A DNA stretch of 64,000 nucleotides from Nitrospira sp. ST-bin5 (GTDB lineage: Bacteria > Nitrospirota > Nitrospiria > Nitrospirales > Nitrospiraceae): contig MSXN01000003.1 in the NCBI GenBank assembly GCA_002083555.1, forward strand, positions 222,346 to 286,345. The letters are read 5' to 3'. The number at the start of each line of letters is the position of its first letter. Position 1 is the stretch's first letter. The position numbers and the translations under genes are program-made. Under the pieces are notes generated by a model. It did not search any database and had not been told where the DNA came from. It worked only from the letters and a program-made list of their open reading frames with translations. This document shows positions 26,801-33,244 of the stretch, in pieces.

Positions 26801-27758
26801 GACTCTGGGGATAGTAGAGCCGGCCGAGAATCTCTTTGAGCACCTTGTCGTCGATCTTCAGGCTGGGAGTCAGATCGTCGGGCGATTCGGCTCGATCCTG
26901 TTCCTTGTGGAAGTGAAAGAGACCGGAGTTGTACCGGTCGTCCGCCTGTTCGTAGAGATAACGCAGCCGTCCGTAGATGTTCTGCCCGTTCAGCAGGGCT
27001 TGCAGTTGGCCGTAGGGCTCGACGCCACGATCTTCACAAATACGGAGGAAGATGAGCCGGTCGATGGTGCGCTGGACGGAAAAGTTCAGTTCATGGACGG
27101 TGAGTGCAGGATTGCGGAGCGCGAGATTCTTGGCGAGCGATTCCCGCCAGGTTTCGATCTCCTTCAGAAACTCCGCATCGACGGTGGCCGTGCCGCGCTT
27201 GCGGTCGGTGACCGCATATTTATCGAACGAGCCTTTGAGCACCGCCTCTTTGGTGAAGATGGAGGCAATCTCGTCCCATCTGGTCAAATACTCCCGATAG
27301 GTCAGGTAGAGAATACGTCCGGCGCTGGGCTTGTCGGTTGGATTCGGACGCGTGCGGCAATCGTAGACGGCGAACTCTTCGAAATCCGTCAGGATGGACA
27401 GCGGCAGTTTGGCCGACCAGGCATAGCGGCGGAGCTGATAGGCCGGAGGGATCTCGTCCTTGACGTTAACGGCCGGCTTCTTAGCTTCCAGGAAAAACTT
27501 ACGCGCCCCGCCAACCCGGAAACAGTAGTCTGGCGCTTTGGTGTTGCCGCCGATCTTGATGGCATCTTCATGGATAACGTCTTTGTACGCCTCGGCATGG
27601 CCCTGCTTGTTGGCGATATCCCACCCGAGCGCCTCGAAGAACGGATCGAGAAACTCCCGGCGCACTTGGGTTTCGTTGTAGCTCTGGCTCTTATAGGAAT
27701 CGCGATTCTGCTCGAACCGGTCGATGAGAGTGGCAACGATAGGAGGCGCCTGGCTCAT
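23853..27758 (-). CDS. Type IIG restriction-modification enzyme fused in frame to a Fic domain
   Basis: The 1301-codon frame starts with a nuclease-like segment (PDYCF at about residue 75 and FLEAKKP at about 90, a PD-ExK pattern). An N6-adenine methyltransferase follows with VLDPACGSGSFLLGAY (about 396) and GNPPYV (about 568), then a target-recognition region ending in GLTEEELAIVEAA, where free-standing relatives stop. It then reads without a stop through a low-complexity linker (about 1030-1105) into a Fic domain with HPFQDFNGRVGR (about 1232). Fic domains usually AMPylate target proteins. The linker overlaps a separate antitoxin-like gene in another frame, so the fusion may be a secondary event. 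A palindromic repeat is inserted at about residues 547-557. Confidence 0.8.
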   Translation of the reverse strand: MSQAPPIVATLIDRFEQNRDSYKSQSYNETQVRREFLDPFFEALGWDIANKQGHAEAYKDVIHEDAIKIGGNTKAPDYCFRVGGARKFFLEAKKPAVNVKDEIPPAYQLRRYAWSAKLPLSILTDFEEFAVYDCRTRPNPTDKPSAGRILYLTYREYLTRWDEIASIFTKEAVLKGSFDKYAVTDRKRGTATVDAEFLKEIETWRESLAKNLALRNPALTVHELNFSVQRTIDRLIFLRICEDRGVEPYGQLQALLNGQNIYGRLRYLYEQADDRYNSGLFHFHKEQDRAESPDDLTPSLKIDDKVLKEILGRLYYPQSPYEFSVLPTEILGQVYEQFLGKVIRLTSGHQAKIEEKPEVKKAGGVYYTPAYIVEYIVKQTVGVLCDGKTPKQIAKLTVLDPACGSGSFLLGAYRYLLTYHRDWYLKDGQEKHRKELFQTASGEWRLTTQEKKRILLNNIYGVDIDSQAVEVTKLSLLLKVLEGESDETLKRQLSFVHERALPDLGQNIKCGNSLIGPDYFSGQLMPDDEEMRRVNPFDWKAEFPHIFPSPSGRGQGEGAGGFDAVIGNPPYVRVSNIEEEVRPYLYKRYDITHRFDIYVVFVLRSYQLLSAKGHLGFILPNKFFTADYGKNLRDFLSSSQSLRSIVDFGDSQVFPGASTYTCLLFLSKEPHSIVKYKSAIASPSSLTVDNSSLIEVDLARFSGEPWSFESSQATTLLGRLKGFPCLGKICEIKHGLQTGLDEIFLLQVVTPNGNSPIITVTSKASPEAFEIERSITRRLVKGSLDIRRYSIDVGGRLVLFPYSHESGKALLIQKETIEKSYPLAWKYLKENYDRLRARNNKDWHAFRRRNYDLGEGFGRILVPSIGKRLMAGYDAEGSFHFVGSGGGGGGAYGLTLKPNVHVSQYYVLGVLNSRMADWLAKLANSRFGGGYYSFNRQYIEPIPIRPIDFKNSNDKASHDHLVALVERMLDLHKRSSGANTPADKDRLQRQIDVTDQEIDRLVYGLYGLTEEELAIVEAASVATSSKVKENDSHDESHTSAGESHSSQRQVTALAPAARRSGDEAGSVSGSNTGLGGGIDEIRERTGDYGPPSGTPGQPEEHQTGSVGSTRYLDTAEGPKLYTEVAERLAVSLTSILRQIVESDPATIHITSEWLCLRHRELAGALFPDWAGRFRDRNVQIGRHQPPPCYEVPVHMRLLCDDLAERVRQVRSEAPDLRAIVELLAMADGRFQSIHPFQDFNGRVGRVLLITLMHVIGLPDVQIIPEGPEFRRTYLEALNAADRGEYELLTEMWLRRLDEGLS
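24440..24661 (-). CDS. Probable Fic antitoxin nested in the RM-Fic linker
   Basis: In a different minus-strand frame from the RM-Fic protein, this 73-codon gene starts MTKATLQPVNLTQANAKLQ with AAGGAG ten bases upstream (another ATG three codons earlier lies too close to that site). It contains SMKFEN, which fits the [S/T]xxxE[G/N] inhibitory motif by which Fic antitoxins block ATP binding. Its sequence is more protein-like than the overlapping linker of the long frame. The TAG stop overlaps a GTA codon of the Fic frame, where a start codon would be expected in a two-gene arrangement. A class I antitoxin is inferred, not proven. Confidence 0.65.
   Translation of the reverse strand: MTKATLQPVNLTQANAKLQRWRQQHADLATRQALYRGRILDWVVESMKFENEPVTMARLQELLANQKSTRPAA
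26086..26118. repeat. Palindromic repeat inserted within the methyltransferase coding region
   Basis: CCCTCTCCC and GGGAGAGGG (26097-26105 and 26109-26117) form a perfect stem with a three-base loop, preceded by CCCTCACCCTG. This sequence is a well-known dispersed palindrome of intergenic DNA in many GC-rich bacteria. Here it is read in frame as the Pro/Gly/Ser-rich stretch SPSGRGQGEGAGG just before the NPPY motif. Confidence 0.6.
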
Positions 27759-27828
27759 AGTGGGCCCATGCTCTGGTCCTAGTGCGATCGAATCGTGAGC
27801 CCAGTTGATTCACATCGTAAATGTTGCG

Positions 27829-28035
27829 TCATGACAAGGTCTTTCCAACACAGCGAATGACTCGCCCCACCCTCTCCGCCTTCAGCCAATCAAGCCGGTC
27901 GAGAATATGTGTCGGCATGCTGACACGAAATCCGCATCGACGGCGCAACTGACGCAGACGCTCGTATTCTCTCCAGACGGATTCATCTTCATTAAACCGC
28001 CGAGTCAATTCTTGCGTATCAGTGCACAGCTTCAT
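27829..28035 (-). CDS. Hypothetical basic protein
   Basis: The 68-residue, Arg-rich product begins MKLCTDTQELTRRFNEDESV. GAGG stands four bases before the ATG, and it lies 70 bases upstream of the RM-Fic gene on the same strand. The basic helical segment EYERLRQLRRRCGFRV could bind nucleic acid, perhaps as a controller of the RM gene, but no known controller-protein family is recognised. Confidence 0.55.
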   Translation of the reverse strand: MKLCTDTQELTRRFNEDESVWREYERLRQLRRRCGFRVSMPTHILDRLDWLKAERVGRVIRCVGKTLS

Positions 28036-28213
28036 GACACCTCACACTCACTGGATGCTCGGCGAAAGAAAATCTGACAGCCCACACGAAGCACTTTTCA
28101 ATAGGCATATGGCGCAAGCGATTGCCGCCGAAGAATACCCGTTTCGTGAAGGGAAATCACCCAGGCCTGCTGAAATGGAACCATTGTGTACTGGCACCTG
28201 GGGACTTCGCAGT

Positions 28214-28243
28214 TTGCGGGGAAGGAGTCAGACTTGCTATAGT
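28214..28243 (+). promoter_or_regulatory. Possible promoter of the gene at 28264
   Basis: TTGCGG (28214-28219) and TATAGT (28238-28243) are 18 bases apart, with the start codon about 20 bases after the -10 element. It is a plausible sigma-70 promoter with one weak box. The rest of the gap 28036-28213 shows nothing recognisable. Confidence 0.4.
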
Positions 28244-28263
28244 CCGCGCAAGTGGAGGGCTGT

Positions 28264-28518
28264 ATGGGATTTGAGCCGAGCTATATCGTGATCGACGGAC
28301 AGACATTCAGCAAGGTCAAGCTGGCGTTGGACAACCATGTCTACAAGAACTGCCAGATCGACGATTGCGATCTCTACTACAGCGGCGGCCAGTATGAACT
28401 GCTCGATACCCACGTGACGAATTCACGCCTGGTCCTCAACCACCCCGCCAAGGGCATCTACAACTCCCTGCAGATCTTCAAGATGAAGTCGCCAAGCTCC
28501 AAAGTCATCTTCGAGTAG
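28264..28518 (+). CDS. Hypothetical protein
   Basis: The 84-residue product begins MGFEPSYIVIDGQTFSKVKL, with GGAGGG five bases before the ATG. It is rich in short beta-like stretches (HVYKNCQIDDCDLYYSGGQY, SRLVLNHPAKGIYNSLQ), and its CxxxxC pair may be structural. No domain or family is recognised. It lies between the RM island and the YefM/YoeB pair. Confidence 0.65.
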   Translation: MGFEPSYIVIDGQTFSKVKLALDNHVYKNCQIDDCDLYYSGGQYELLDTHVTNSRLVLNHPAKGIYNSLQIFKMKSPSSKVIFE

Positions 28519-28525
28519 CGCCCTT

Positions 28526-28557
28526 CGTATCTCGTGAAGCGTCGTTCGGCTCTCGCG
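28526..28557. repeat. Mosaic repeat related to the one at 20983
   Basis: The modules CGTATCTCG, TGAAGCGTCGTTCG and GCTCTCGCG also make up the inverted repeat at 20983-21058 in a different order. It lies eight bases after the stop of the gene at 28264, again directly at a gene end. Confidence 0.5.
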
Positions 28558-28624
28558 TCATCAAACATCATCGCCTTCTACCGAATCGGCGCCGCAGCGA
28601 GGGTGGCGCTCCAGCGTTGACTCC

Positions 28625-28653
28625 TTGACAGAGCGTACGATATCACGTACCGT
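28625..28653 (+). promoter_or_regulatory. Promoter and operator of the yefM-yoeB operon
   Basis: TTGACA (28625-28630), 17 bases, TACCGT (28648-28653). The spacer holds the inverted repeat GTACG-ATATCA-CGTAC (28635-28650), like the palindromes bound by YefM-type antitoxins for autorepression. A second pair, TTACTC/GAGTAA (28653-28658 and 28667-28672), lies downstream. Confidence 0.6.
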
Positions 28654-28696
28654 TACTCACATCAGAGAGTAATCGACTCGTCTTGGAGAATCCGCT

Positions 28697-28939
28697 ATGA
28701 CCACGCTCAAAGCCAGCGCCGCTCGCTCAAAACTGTATCGGCTTATCGACGAAACTGCGGCCTCACACGAACCGATTATGATCGCGGGGAAACGGTCGAG
28801 CGCGGTGCTCGTGTCCGAAGAGGATTGGCGCGCGATGCAGGAAACCGTGTACCTCCTCTCCATCCCCGGCATGAGACAATCAATCCGCAAGGGAATTGCT
28901 ACTCCTATCGGAAAATGCTCGAAAGACCCCGGCTGGTGA
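28697..28939 (+). CDS. yefM: Antitoxin of the YefM/Phd family
   Basis: The 80-residue product has the Phd/YefM pattern: MTTLKASAARSKLYRLIDET, PIMIAGKRSSAVLVSEEDW and MQETVYLLSIPGMRQSI. The N-terminal half binds DNA as a dimer and represses the operon; the C-terminal tail neutralises the toxin. GGAGAA precedes the ATG. The stop codon TGA overlaps the toxin gene, as is usual for this pair. Confidence 0.9.
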   Translation: MTTLKASAARSKLYRLIDETAASHEPIMIAGKRSSAVLVSEEDWRAMQETVYLLSIPGMRQSIRKGIATPIGKCSKDPGW

Positions 28940-29199
28940 AGTGGCAGCTCGTCTTTACGAAGCAGGCCCAGAAAGATGCGAAGAAAAATGCTGCGGCAGG
29001 CTTGCGAGAAAAAACAGAGCGCTTGCTGGAGGTCCTTCGGAAAAACCCGTTCCAGACTCCTCCGCCCTGCGAAAAACTAGTCGGTGACTTAGAGGGTGCC
29101 TATTCACGGAGAATCACCATCCAGCACCGGCTCGTCTACCACGTGCTCGCATCGGACAAGATTGTGAAGATCTTGCGTATGTGGACCCATTACGAATAG
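28915..29199 (+). CDS. yoeB: YoeB/Txe-family mRNA interferase toxin
   Basis: The product ends in the family hallmark LRMWTHYE and has VFTKQAQKDAKKNAAAGL, FQTPPPCEKLVGDLEGAYSRR and ITIQHRLVYHVL. YoeB cleaves mRNA at the ribosomal A site; the catalytic Glu, Arg, His and Tyr positions appear to be present. The ATG at 28915 gives 94 residues; a GTG at 28936 that overlaps the antitoxin stop (GTGA) gives the more usual length of 87. Neither has a strong ribosome binding site, consistent with coupled translation. Confidence 0.88.
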   Translation: MLERPRLVKWQLVFTKQAQKDAKKNAAAGLREKTERLLEVLRKNPFQTPPPCEKLVGDLEGAYSRRITIQHRLVYHVLASDKIVKILRMWTHYE

Positions 29200-29212
29200 C
29201 CCACGGGACCGG

Positions 29213-30436
29213 CTATTTATTGACAGGAATATTCTCGGTGCGTTTCACGATGTCGATCGCCTGAAAGACGGGGTCTTGCGATCCCTTGGAGGCTTCGGCT
29301 TCGACACGCTGGAGGAACGGCGCAGGACCGCTGATCGGCGCGTAGTTGAGTGTCACGTCGACATCGAACGTCTTCGTATCTTTCGGCGTGGGGAAGGTAA
29401 AGGTTTCGACCCGCGTTTCGTCGGGCTTCAACACCGTGTCTTCGAGCACTTTCACCGCCTCAAAATCAAAGACCGTCTTCTGGCCCTTGGCGTCGGCATA
29501 GGTCCGTCCATAGACACGCTTATCGGCGAAGACCGTTTTCAGGTTCTTTCCCTTGATGTCGAGATCCAAGACCACAGTCGCCCAGGCAGGATGGGTCGTC
29601 GGCAGGTTATGCGGCACGAGGCTTTGCACCTTCACCGTGACCGTCGTCTTGTCCCCGTCGATCTTGGTTTGCACATCCAGCTTCGCCGCTTCCTGCCGCA
29701 GCTTGCCGATGCGGCCAGGGAACGTATGGTTGGCAACTTTGCGCTTCTTCTCTCCATTGGCCGACTCCCCGACCTGCTCCGGCATGTGGCAGCTCTGGCA
29801 TTCTTTGCCGGACTTCACCGCCTGGCTCTGCTCGTAACTCCCGAGCAAATCGTTGGCCTTGCCGAGATTCGCCGCAGAAGGTACCGACTGGTGGCAATTC
29901 AAGCAGAGATCGGACTTTTGAAACAGCCCCAGCTCCATCGACTGATGCGCCAGGTTCTGGACAAAATCCTTATAGGGGCCATAGAGCGTCTTGCTGCCCA
30001 GTTCGTATTTGGGCTCCGGCGGATGCTTGGCCCGATCGACCTGCTTGATCAAATGGCATTGGGCGCAGGCCACGCCATCCAATGAAGGATCTCCCGCCTT
30101 GGCCTGATCCACGAAGAGCTGGGCCTGGTCAGGAAATTCACGCACGTGGGGCGCGTGACAGCGGAAGCACATCGCCTTATCTTTACCTGCGGAAGAATTC
30201 AGATAGGCATCCAGCGCAGCCCGGAAGGCCGGCGAATGAATCGACTTGGAGAGCGGAGAAGTTTCCCACTCTTCAAAGACCCGTTCATGGCAACGCTTGC
30301 ACTTACTGGAGTTCGGAAAGGCCTTTTCGATCACGGCCTGAGACTTGGCATCCTGCGCATAGACGCCGGACTGCCCGCCGCTCCAAAGCGCCAGAACGCC
30401 GAGAAGCACCGCAATACCCAGGACTCCCTGTTTCAT
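29213..30436 (-). CDS. Exported pentaheme cytochrome c
   Basis: After a signal peptide (MKQGVLGIAVLLGVLALWSG, cleavage near YAQ-DA) come five CxxCH sites: CKRCH, CFRCH, CAQCH, CLNCH and CQSCH. A heme-free C-terminal half of about 170 residues is rich in beta strands and Lys. The arrangement matches the neighbour at 30481 and the anchored protein at 4574, so the three are paralogs of a cytochrome c554-like family. Probably a periplasmic electron carrier in the nitrite-oxidation region. The start at 30436 is chosen for the signal peptide; a TTG 12 codons upstream is possible. Confidence 0.87.
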   Translation of the reverse strand: MKQGVLGIAVLLGVLALWSGGQSGVYAQDAKSQAVIEKAFPNSSKCKRCHERVFEEWETSPLSKSIHSPAFRAALDAYLNSSAGKDKAMCFRCHAPHVREFPDQAQLFVDQAKAGDPSLDGVACAQCHLIKQVDRAKHPPEPKYELGSKTLYGPYKDFVQNLAHQSMELGLFQKSDLCLNCHQSVPSAANLGKANDLLGSYEQSQAVKSGKECQSCHMPEQVGESANGEKKRKVANHTFPGRIGKLRQEAAKLDVQTKIDGDKTTVTVKVQSLVPHNLPTTHPAWATVVLDLDIKGKNLKTVFADKRVYGRTYADAKGQKTVFDFEAVKVLEDTVLKPDETRVETFTFPTPKDTKTFDVDVTLNYAPISGPAPFLQRVEAEASKGSQDPVFQAIDIVKRTENIPVNK

Positions 30437-30480
30437 ACGCCTGAATAACCTCACGTCACGATCCTTCTTCAACAGTCGCC

Positions 30481-31776
30481 CTACAATGTCTTGACGCGAT
30501 AAGTGAGGAGCCGCGGCTGCTGGTACTCATCGAGCACATGCTTGGCCTCGTCCCGCTCCTTGTCGTTCTTCAATGTTGCGAGATACTTGTCCCGCAACGC
30601 CGGCTCCGGCGCCGGAATCAATGCGTAGCTCAAGACCGCCTCAACCGAGGCTGGCGCCGAGCCAGCCGGCATCGAAAAGGCAAACGGCACTTTTCTCGTA
30701 TTGCCGCCCTTAATGAAGGGATCCGGAATCGGGCCGCGGAGGATTTTGTCGTAGGGTAAGCCGAACCGCTTCGTCTCTTCCGCTAAGACCTTGCCTGCCG
30801 CGTCTTTGACGGTGATGGTGAGGATCACCTGCTTGAGCACCGGATCCCCGTCGGGGAAGCTGTGGGGGAGGCTTCCCACTTTGACCAGGGTCGTACCCTC
30901 TACTGTGCCGCTCGACTTCGCCACCTCGATATCGACACGCGGCATCCATTCGGCTTGGAGATTCCGGTTCTTTAACAACGTGCCGGGAATGACGACGCCC
31001 CGAAACCAGTGCCGGCCGATCGCCCGCGTCATCGATCCGCGCCGGGACGTCGAGCTTCCGGTCGAGGGCTCCATGTGGCAGTCCTGGCAAATCGTTCCCT
31101 GGAGAATTTCCCCGGGCAACTCCCGCTTCGTGACATCCTTTACTTTGTCGAAATGGCAGGAGGTGCAGTAATTGGCCCCTCGGAACAGATCCGACTGCGC
31201 TCCGACATGGACGAGGTTTTCCTCAGGATTCGCAAAGGGGCCATAGAGCGTCTTGCCCGGCGTCAACTTGAAAGTCGGCGGCGGGCCCGGGGTTGTTTCG
31301 ACGGAGCCGATCATATGACAGGTCGCACAGCCGATCCCCTCGACCTGCGGCTTCCCGGCTAACACCTGGCCGACGATCTTCTCCGCATGTTGGGGGAATA
31401 CGGTGGTGGACGGCACATGGCAGGAGAGGCACCGCTGGCGCTCGTCCGCGGTGGGGTTCGTCTGCATCCACACGCCCAGCACGGTGCGAAAGACCGGGGA
31501 CTCCAGCGACGTGCCGTGCAACAACGCGGCATCGACCCGGCCGAAGGTTTTCAGATCCGGCGTTTGCTCCCGCATGCCTTTCCACTCTTCATAGTGGCGG
31601 TCATGGCATTGTTTGCAATCTTCGGAACGGATAAAGACATTTTCAATCTCAGCGACCCACTCGGGTGTCGTCGCGGCATCGGATTTTTGCGCGATAGCCC
31701 GCTCGTGGGATAAGGCCGTCAGCCCGATGGCGAGGAGCAGAAAACATCCGATGGTGAGACGTCGTGTCAACGGCAT
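30481..31776 (-). CDS. Exported pentaheme cytochrome c
   Basis: The 431-residue product has a signal peptide (RRLTIGCFLLLAIGLTALSH) and five heme motifs: CKQCH, CLSCH, CATCH, CTSCH and CQDCH. Shared features with the next gene include CATCHMIGSVET and KTLYGPF between the third and fourth hemes. A heme-free beta-rich C-terminus of about 180 residues follows. It lies 9 bases after the PDZ gene and 44 bases before the next cytochrome start, so all are probably co-transcribed. Confidence 0.87.
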   Translation of the reverse strand: MPLTRRLTIGCFLLLAIGLTALSHERAIAQKSDAATTPEWVAEIENVFIRSEDCKQCHDRHYEEWKGMREQTPDLKTFGRVDAALLHGTSLESPVFRTVLGVWMQTNPTADERQRCLSCHVPSTTVFPQHAEKIVGQVLAGKPQVEGIGCATCHMIGSVETTPGPPPTFKLTPGKTLYGPFANPEENLVHVGAQSDLFRGANYCTSCHFDKVKDVTKRELPGEILQGTICQDCHMEPSTGSSTSRRGSMTRAIGRHWFRGVVIPGTLLKNRNLQAEWMPRVDIEVAKSSGTVEGTTLVKVGSLPHSFPDGDPVLKQVILTITVKDAAGKVLAEETKRFGLPYDKILRGPIPDPFIKGGNTRKVPFAFSMPAGSAPASVEAVLSYALIPAPEPALRDKYLATLKNDKERDEAKHVLDEYQQPRLLTYRVKTL

Positions 31777-31785
31777 CTGTGACCT

Positions 31786-32190
31786 TTAATCCCGTTTGCA
31801 ACCGACAAAATGGAAATTCACACCCCATCCGACCGGATCGCCCGGATCGGCCGGTTCATAGGTCCCGACGGTGAAGTTGCATTCCTTCATCGCCTTCTTG
31901 ATGGCCTGGCCGAAATCGATGATGTTCCGGATTTCACGCTTATCAATTTCTTTAATGACGGACCGCACTTTGATGCCGGCATAGTCGGCGCGGGAATTCC
32001 CGATCACTTCGAACACAGCGACGCCCCTCGCCTCCTGCAACTTCAACTCTTTCCGAATATCTTCGTCTACCGAGCCGACCGCCACACCGAATTCCTCTCC
32101 CAGCCTGATAGCCTCCTCCTCAGTCATGGCCTCGGCATCGACCGACGCCGTGGACGTCGAGAGCCCCCCCAGGACCGCACCGAACAGCAT
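31786..32190 (-). CDS. Exported PDZ-like protein
   Basis: The 134-residue product (from the ATG) has a PDZ-like fold: GVAVFEVIGNSRADYAGIKVRSVIKEID, then IIDFGQAIKKAMKECN. The frame is open upstream of the ATG for at least 22 more codons that read as a signal peptide (RSVRSWGSFLLALSMLFGAVL) and begin at an ATT codon (32256) preceded by AAAGGA at five bases. Either the signal is shorter and starts at the ATG, or a rare ATT start is used. It precedes the pentaheme cytochromes and may tether or mature them. Confidence 0.7.
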   Translation of the reverse strand: MLFGAVLGGLSTSTASVDAEAMTEEEAIRLGEEFGVAVGSVDEDIRKELKLQEARGVAVFEVIGNSRADYAGIKVRSVIKEIDKREIRNIIDFGQAIKKAMKECNFTVGTYEPADPGDPVGWGVNFHFVGCKRD

Positions 32191-32317
32191 ACTGAGGGCC
32201 AGAAGAAAACTCCCCCAGGAGCGAACGGAACGTGGAGTGAATCGTTGACTTCGAATGGTGGTCCTTTCACGCGGCCATCATATCACCGCTGCCAGCCCAC
32301 GCCGGGAATCAGGTAAC

Positions 32318-33151
32318 TCAGAGCTTCGCGACCGGATCGATAGACAACTGGAACCAGGGGGCAACGGACTTCTGTCCGTTGCGCTCTTTGTTCTCGCCGT
32401 TCCACACTGCGAATGAGACGGTTTGCACGCGGCCCGGAATCAGCTTGGCTTCGTTCTCCGGCTCCTCGCTCACCAGAGGGCGGCGCATCACCACGCGCCA
32501 CACCCCGTCTTTCCATTGCGCTTTCCCCTGGATGCGCCCCTGCTTTTCTTTTGTGGTCAACGTGCTGAATCCCCCGCCGATCAAGTCTTCCACAGAAGAG
32601 ACTCGCCGGGGAATGACCTCAAAGGTGCGGACCCCGCCCTCCTTCTTTTCCGCCTGGCGCGAGGCGCGGCGATCGATGTCACTCTGCCAATCGGCTTTCC
32701 AATGCCAGATATTGATGTAGTGATCGAGTTGGCCCATGCAGAAGAACGCCGGTGCATCGCCGAGCGGCAGCCCGATGGCGACGCCGTCTCGAAAGGTGCC
32801 CGGGGTCAGGCGATCATTTTTGGTGTTGTCCTGCCACTCCAGCAGGAAGGCGATCTCGGTGCCGTTGTGAAGGGAGCGGACGACGAGTGCGCGCGCCGTC
32901 GGCTCAGGCCAGACCGGGCGGGTAATGACCTGTCCGCTGAGTGGCACCGTTAAGGAAGAGGCTTTGGCCCAGGCCGTATCGTCAGGAGCCGATGGGAGTT
33001 CACCCTCGGTGAAATGGGACCGGATAGTCATGCCCGCAGAGCTGACCAGCGGAATTCCCCATCCGGCTAGAAGGCTCGCGATCACGAAAAGACCGGTAAA
33101 AAACACCAGCAGAAGAGGACGGGACTGGCTGAGATTCGTCATTCGCACCAT
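32318..33151 (-). CDS. Gamma-subunit-like heme-binding protein (ethylbenzene dehydrogenase-related domain)
   Basis: The 277-residue product has an N-terminal signal/anchor (SQSRPLLLVFFTGLFVIASL) followed by the domain of the gamma subunits of type II DMSO-reductase-family enzymes. Shared patterns with the nxrC-like gene at 38948 are TVPLSGQVITRP, LLEWQDNTKND, FFCMGQLDHYINIWHWKADW and RVSSVEDLIGGGFSTLTTKE. The Met of CMGQ is a candidate heme b ligand; the Lys seen in the paralog (VVIKR) is Arg here (VVMRR). It is a probable second copy or variant in the same gene region. The start is uncertain among three in-frame codons (33190, 33151, 33142). Confidence 0.82.
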   Translation of the reverse strand: MVRMTNLSQSRPLLLVFFTGLFVIASLLAGWGIPLVSSAGMTIRSHFTEGELPSAPDDTAWAKASSLTVPLSGQVITRPVWPEPTARALVVRSLHNGTEIAFLLEWQDNTKNDRLTPGTFRDGVAIGLPLGDAPAFFCMGQLDHYINIWHWKADWQSDIDRRASRQAEKKEGGVRTFEVIPRRVSSVEDLIGGGFSTLTTKEKQGRIQGKAQWKDGVWRVVMRRPLVSEEPENEAKLIPGRVQTVSFAVWNGENKERNGQKSVAPWFQLSIDPVAKL

Positions 33152-33244
33152 GCAGATGATTCGAAGTTCGACGGTCGCCGTCTGGATCACTGCAGCCTAT
33201 CACAAAACCAGCCGAGCGGCATGGCCGTAACGCAAGAAACCGGC

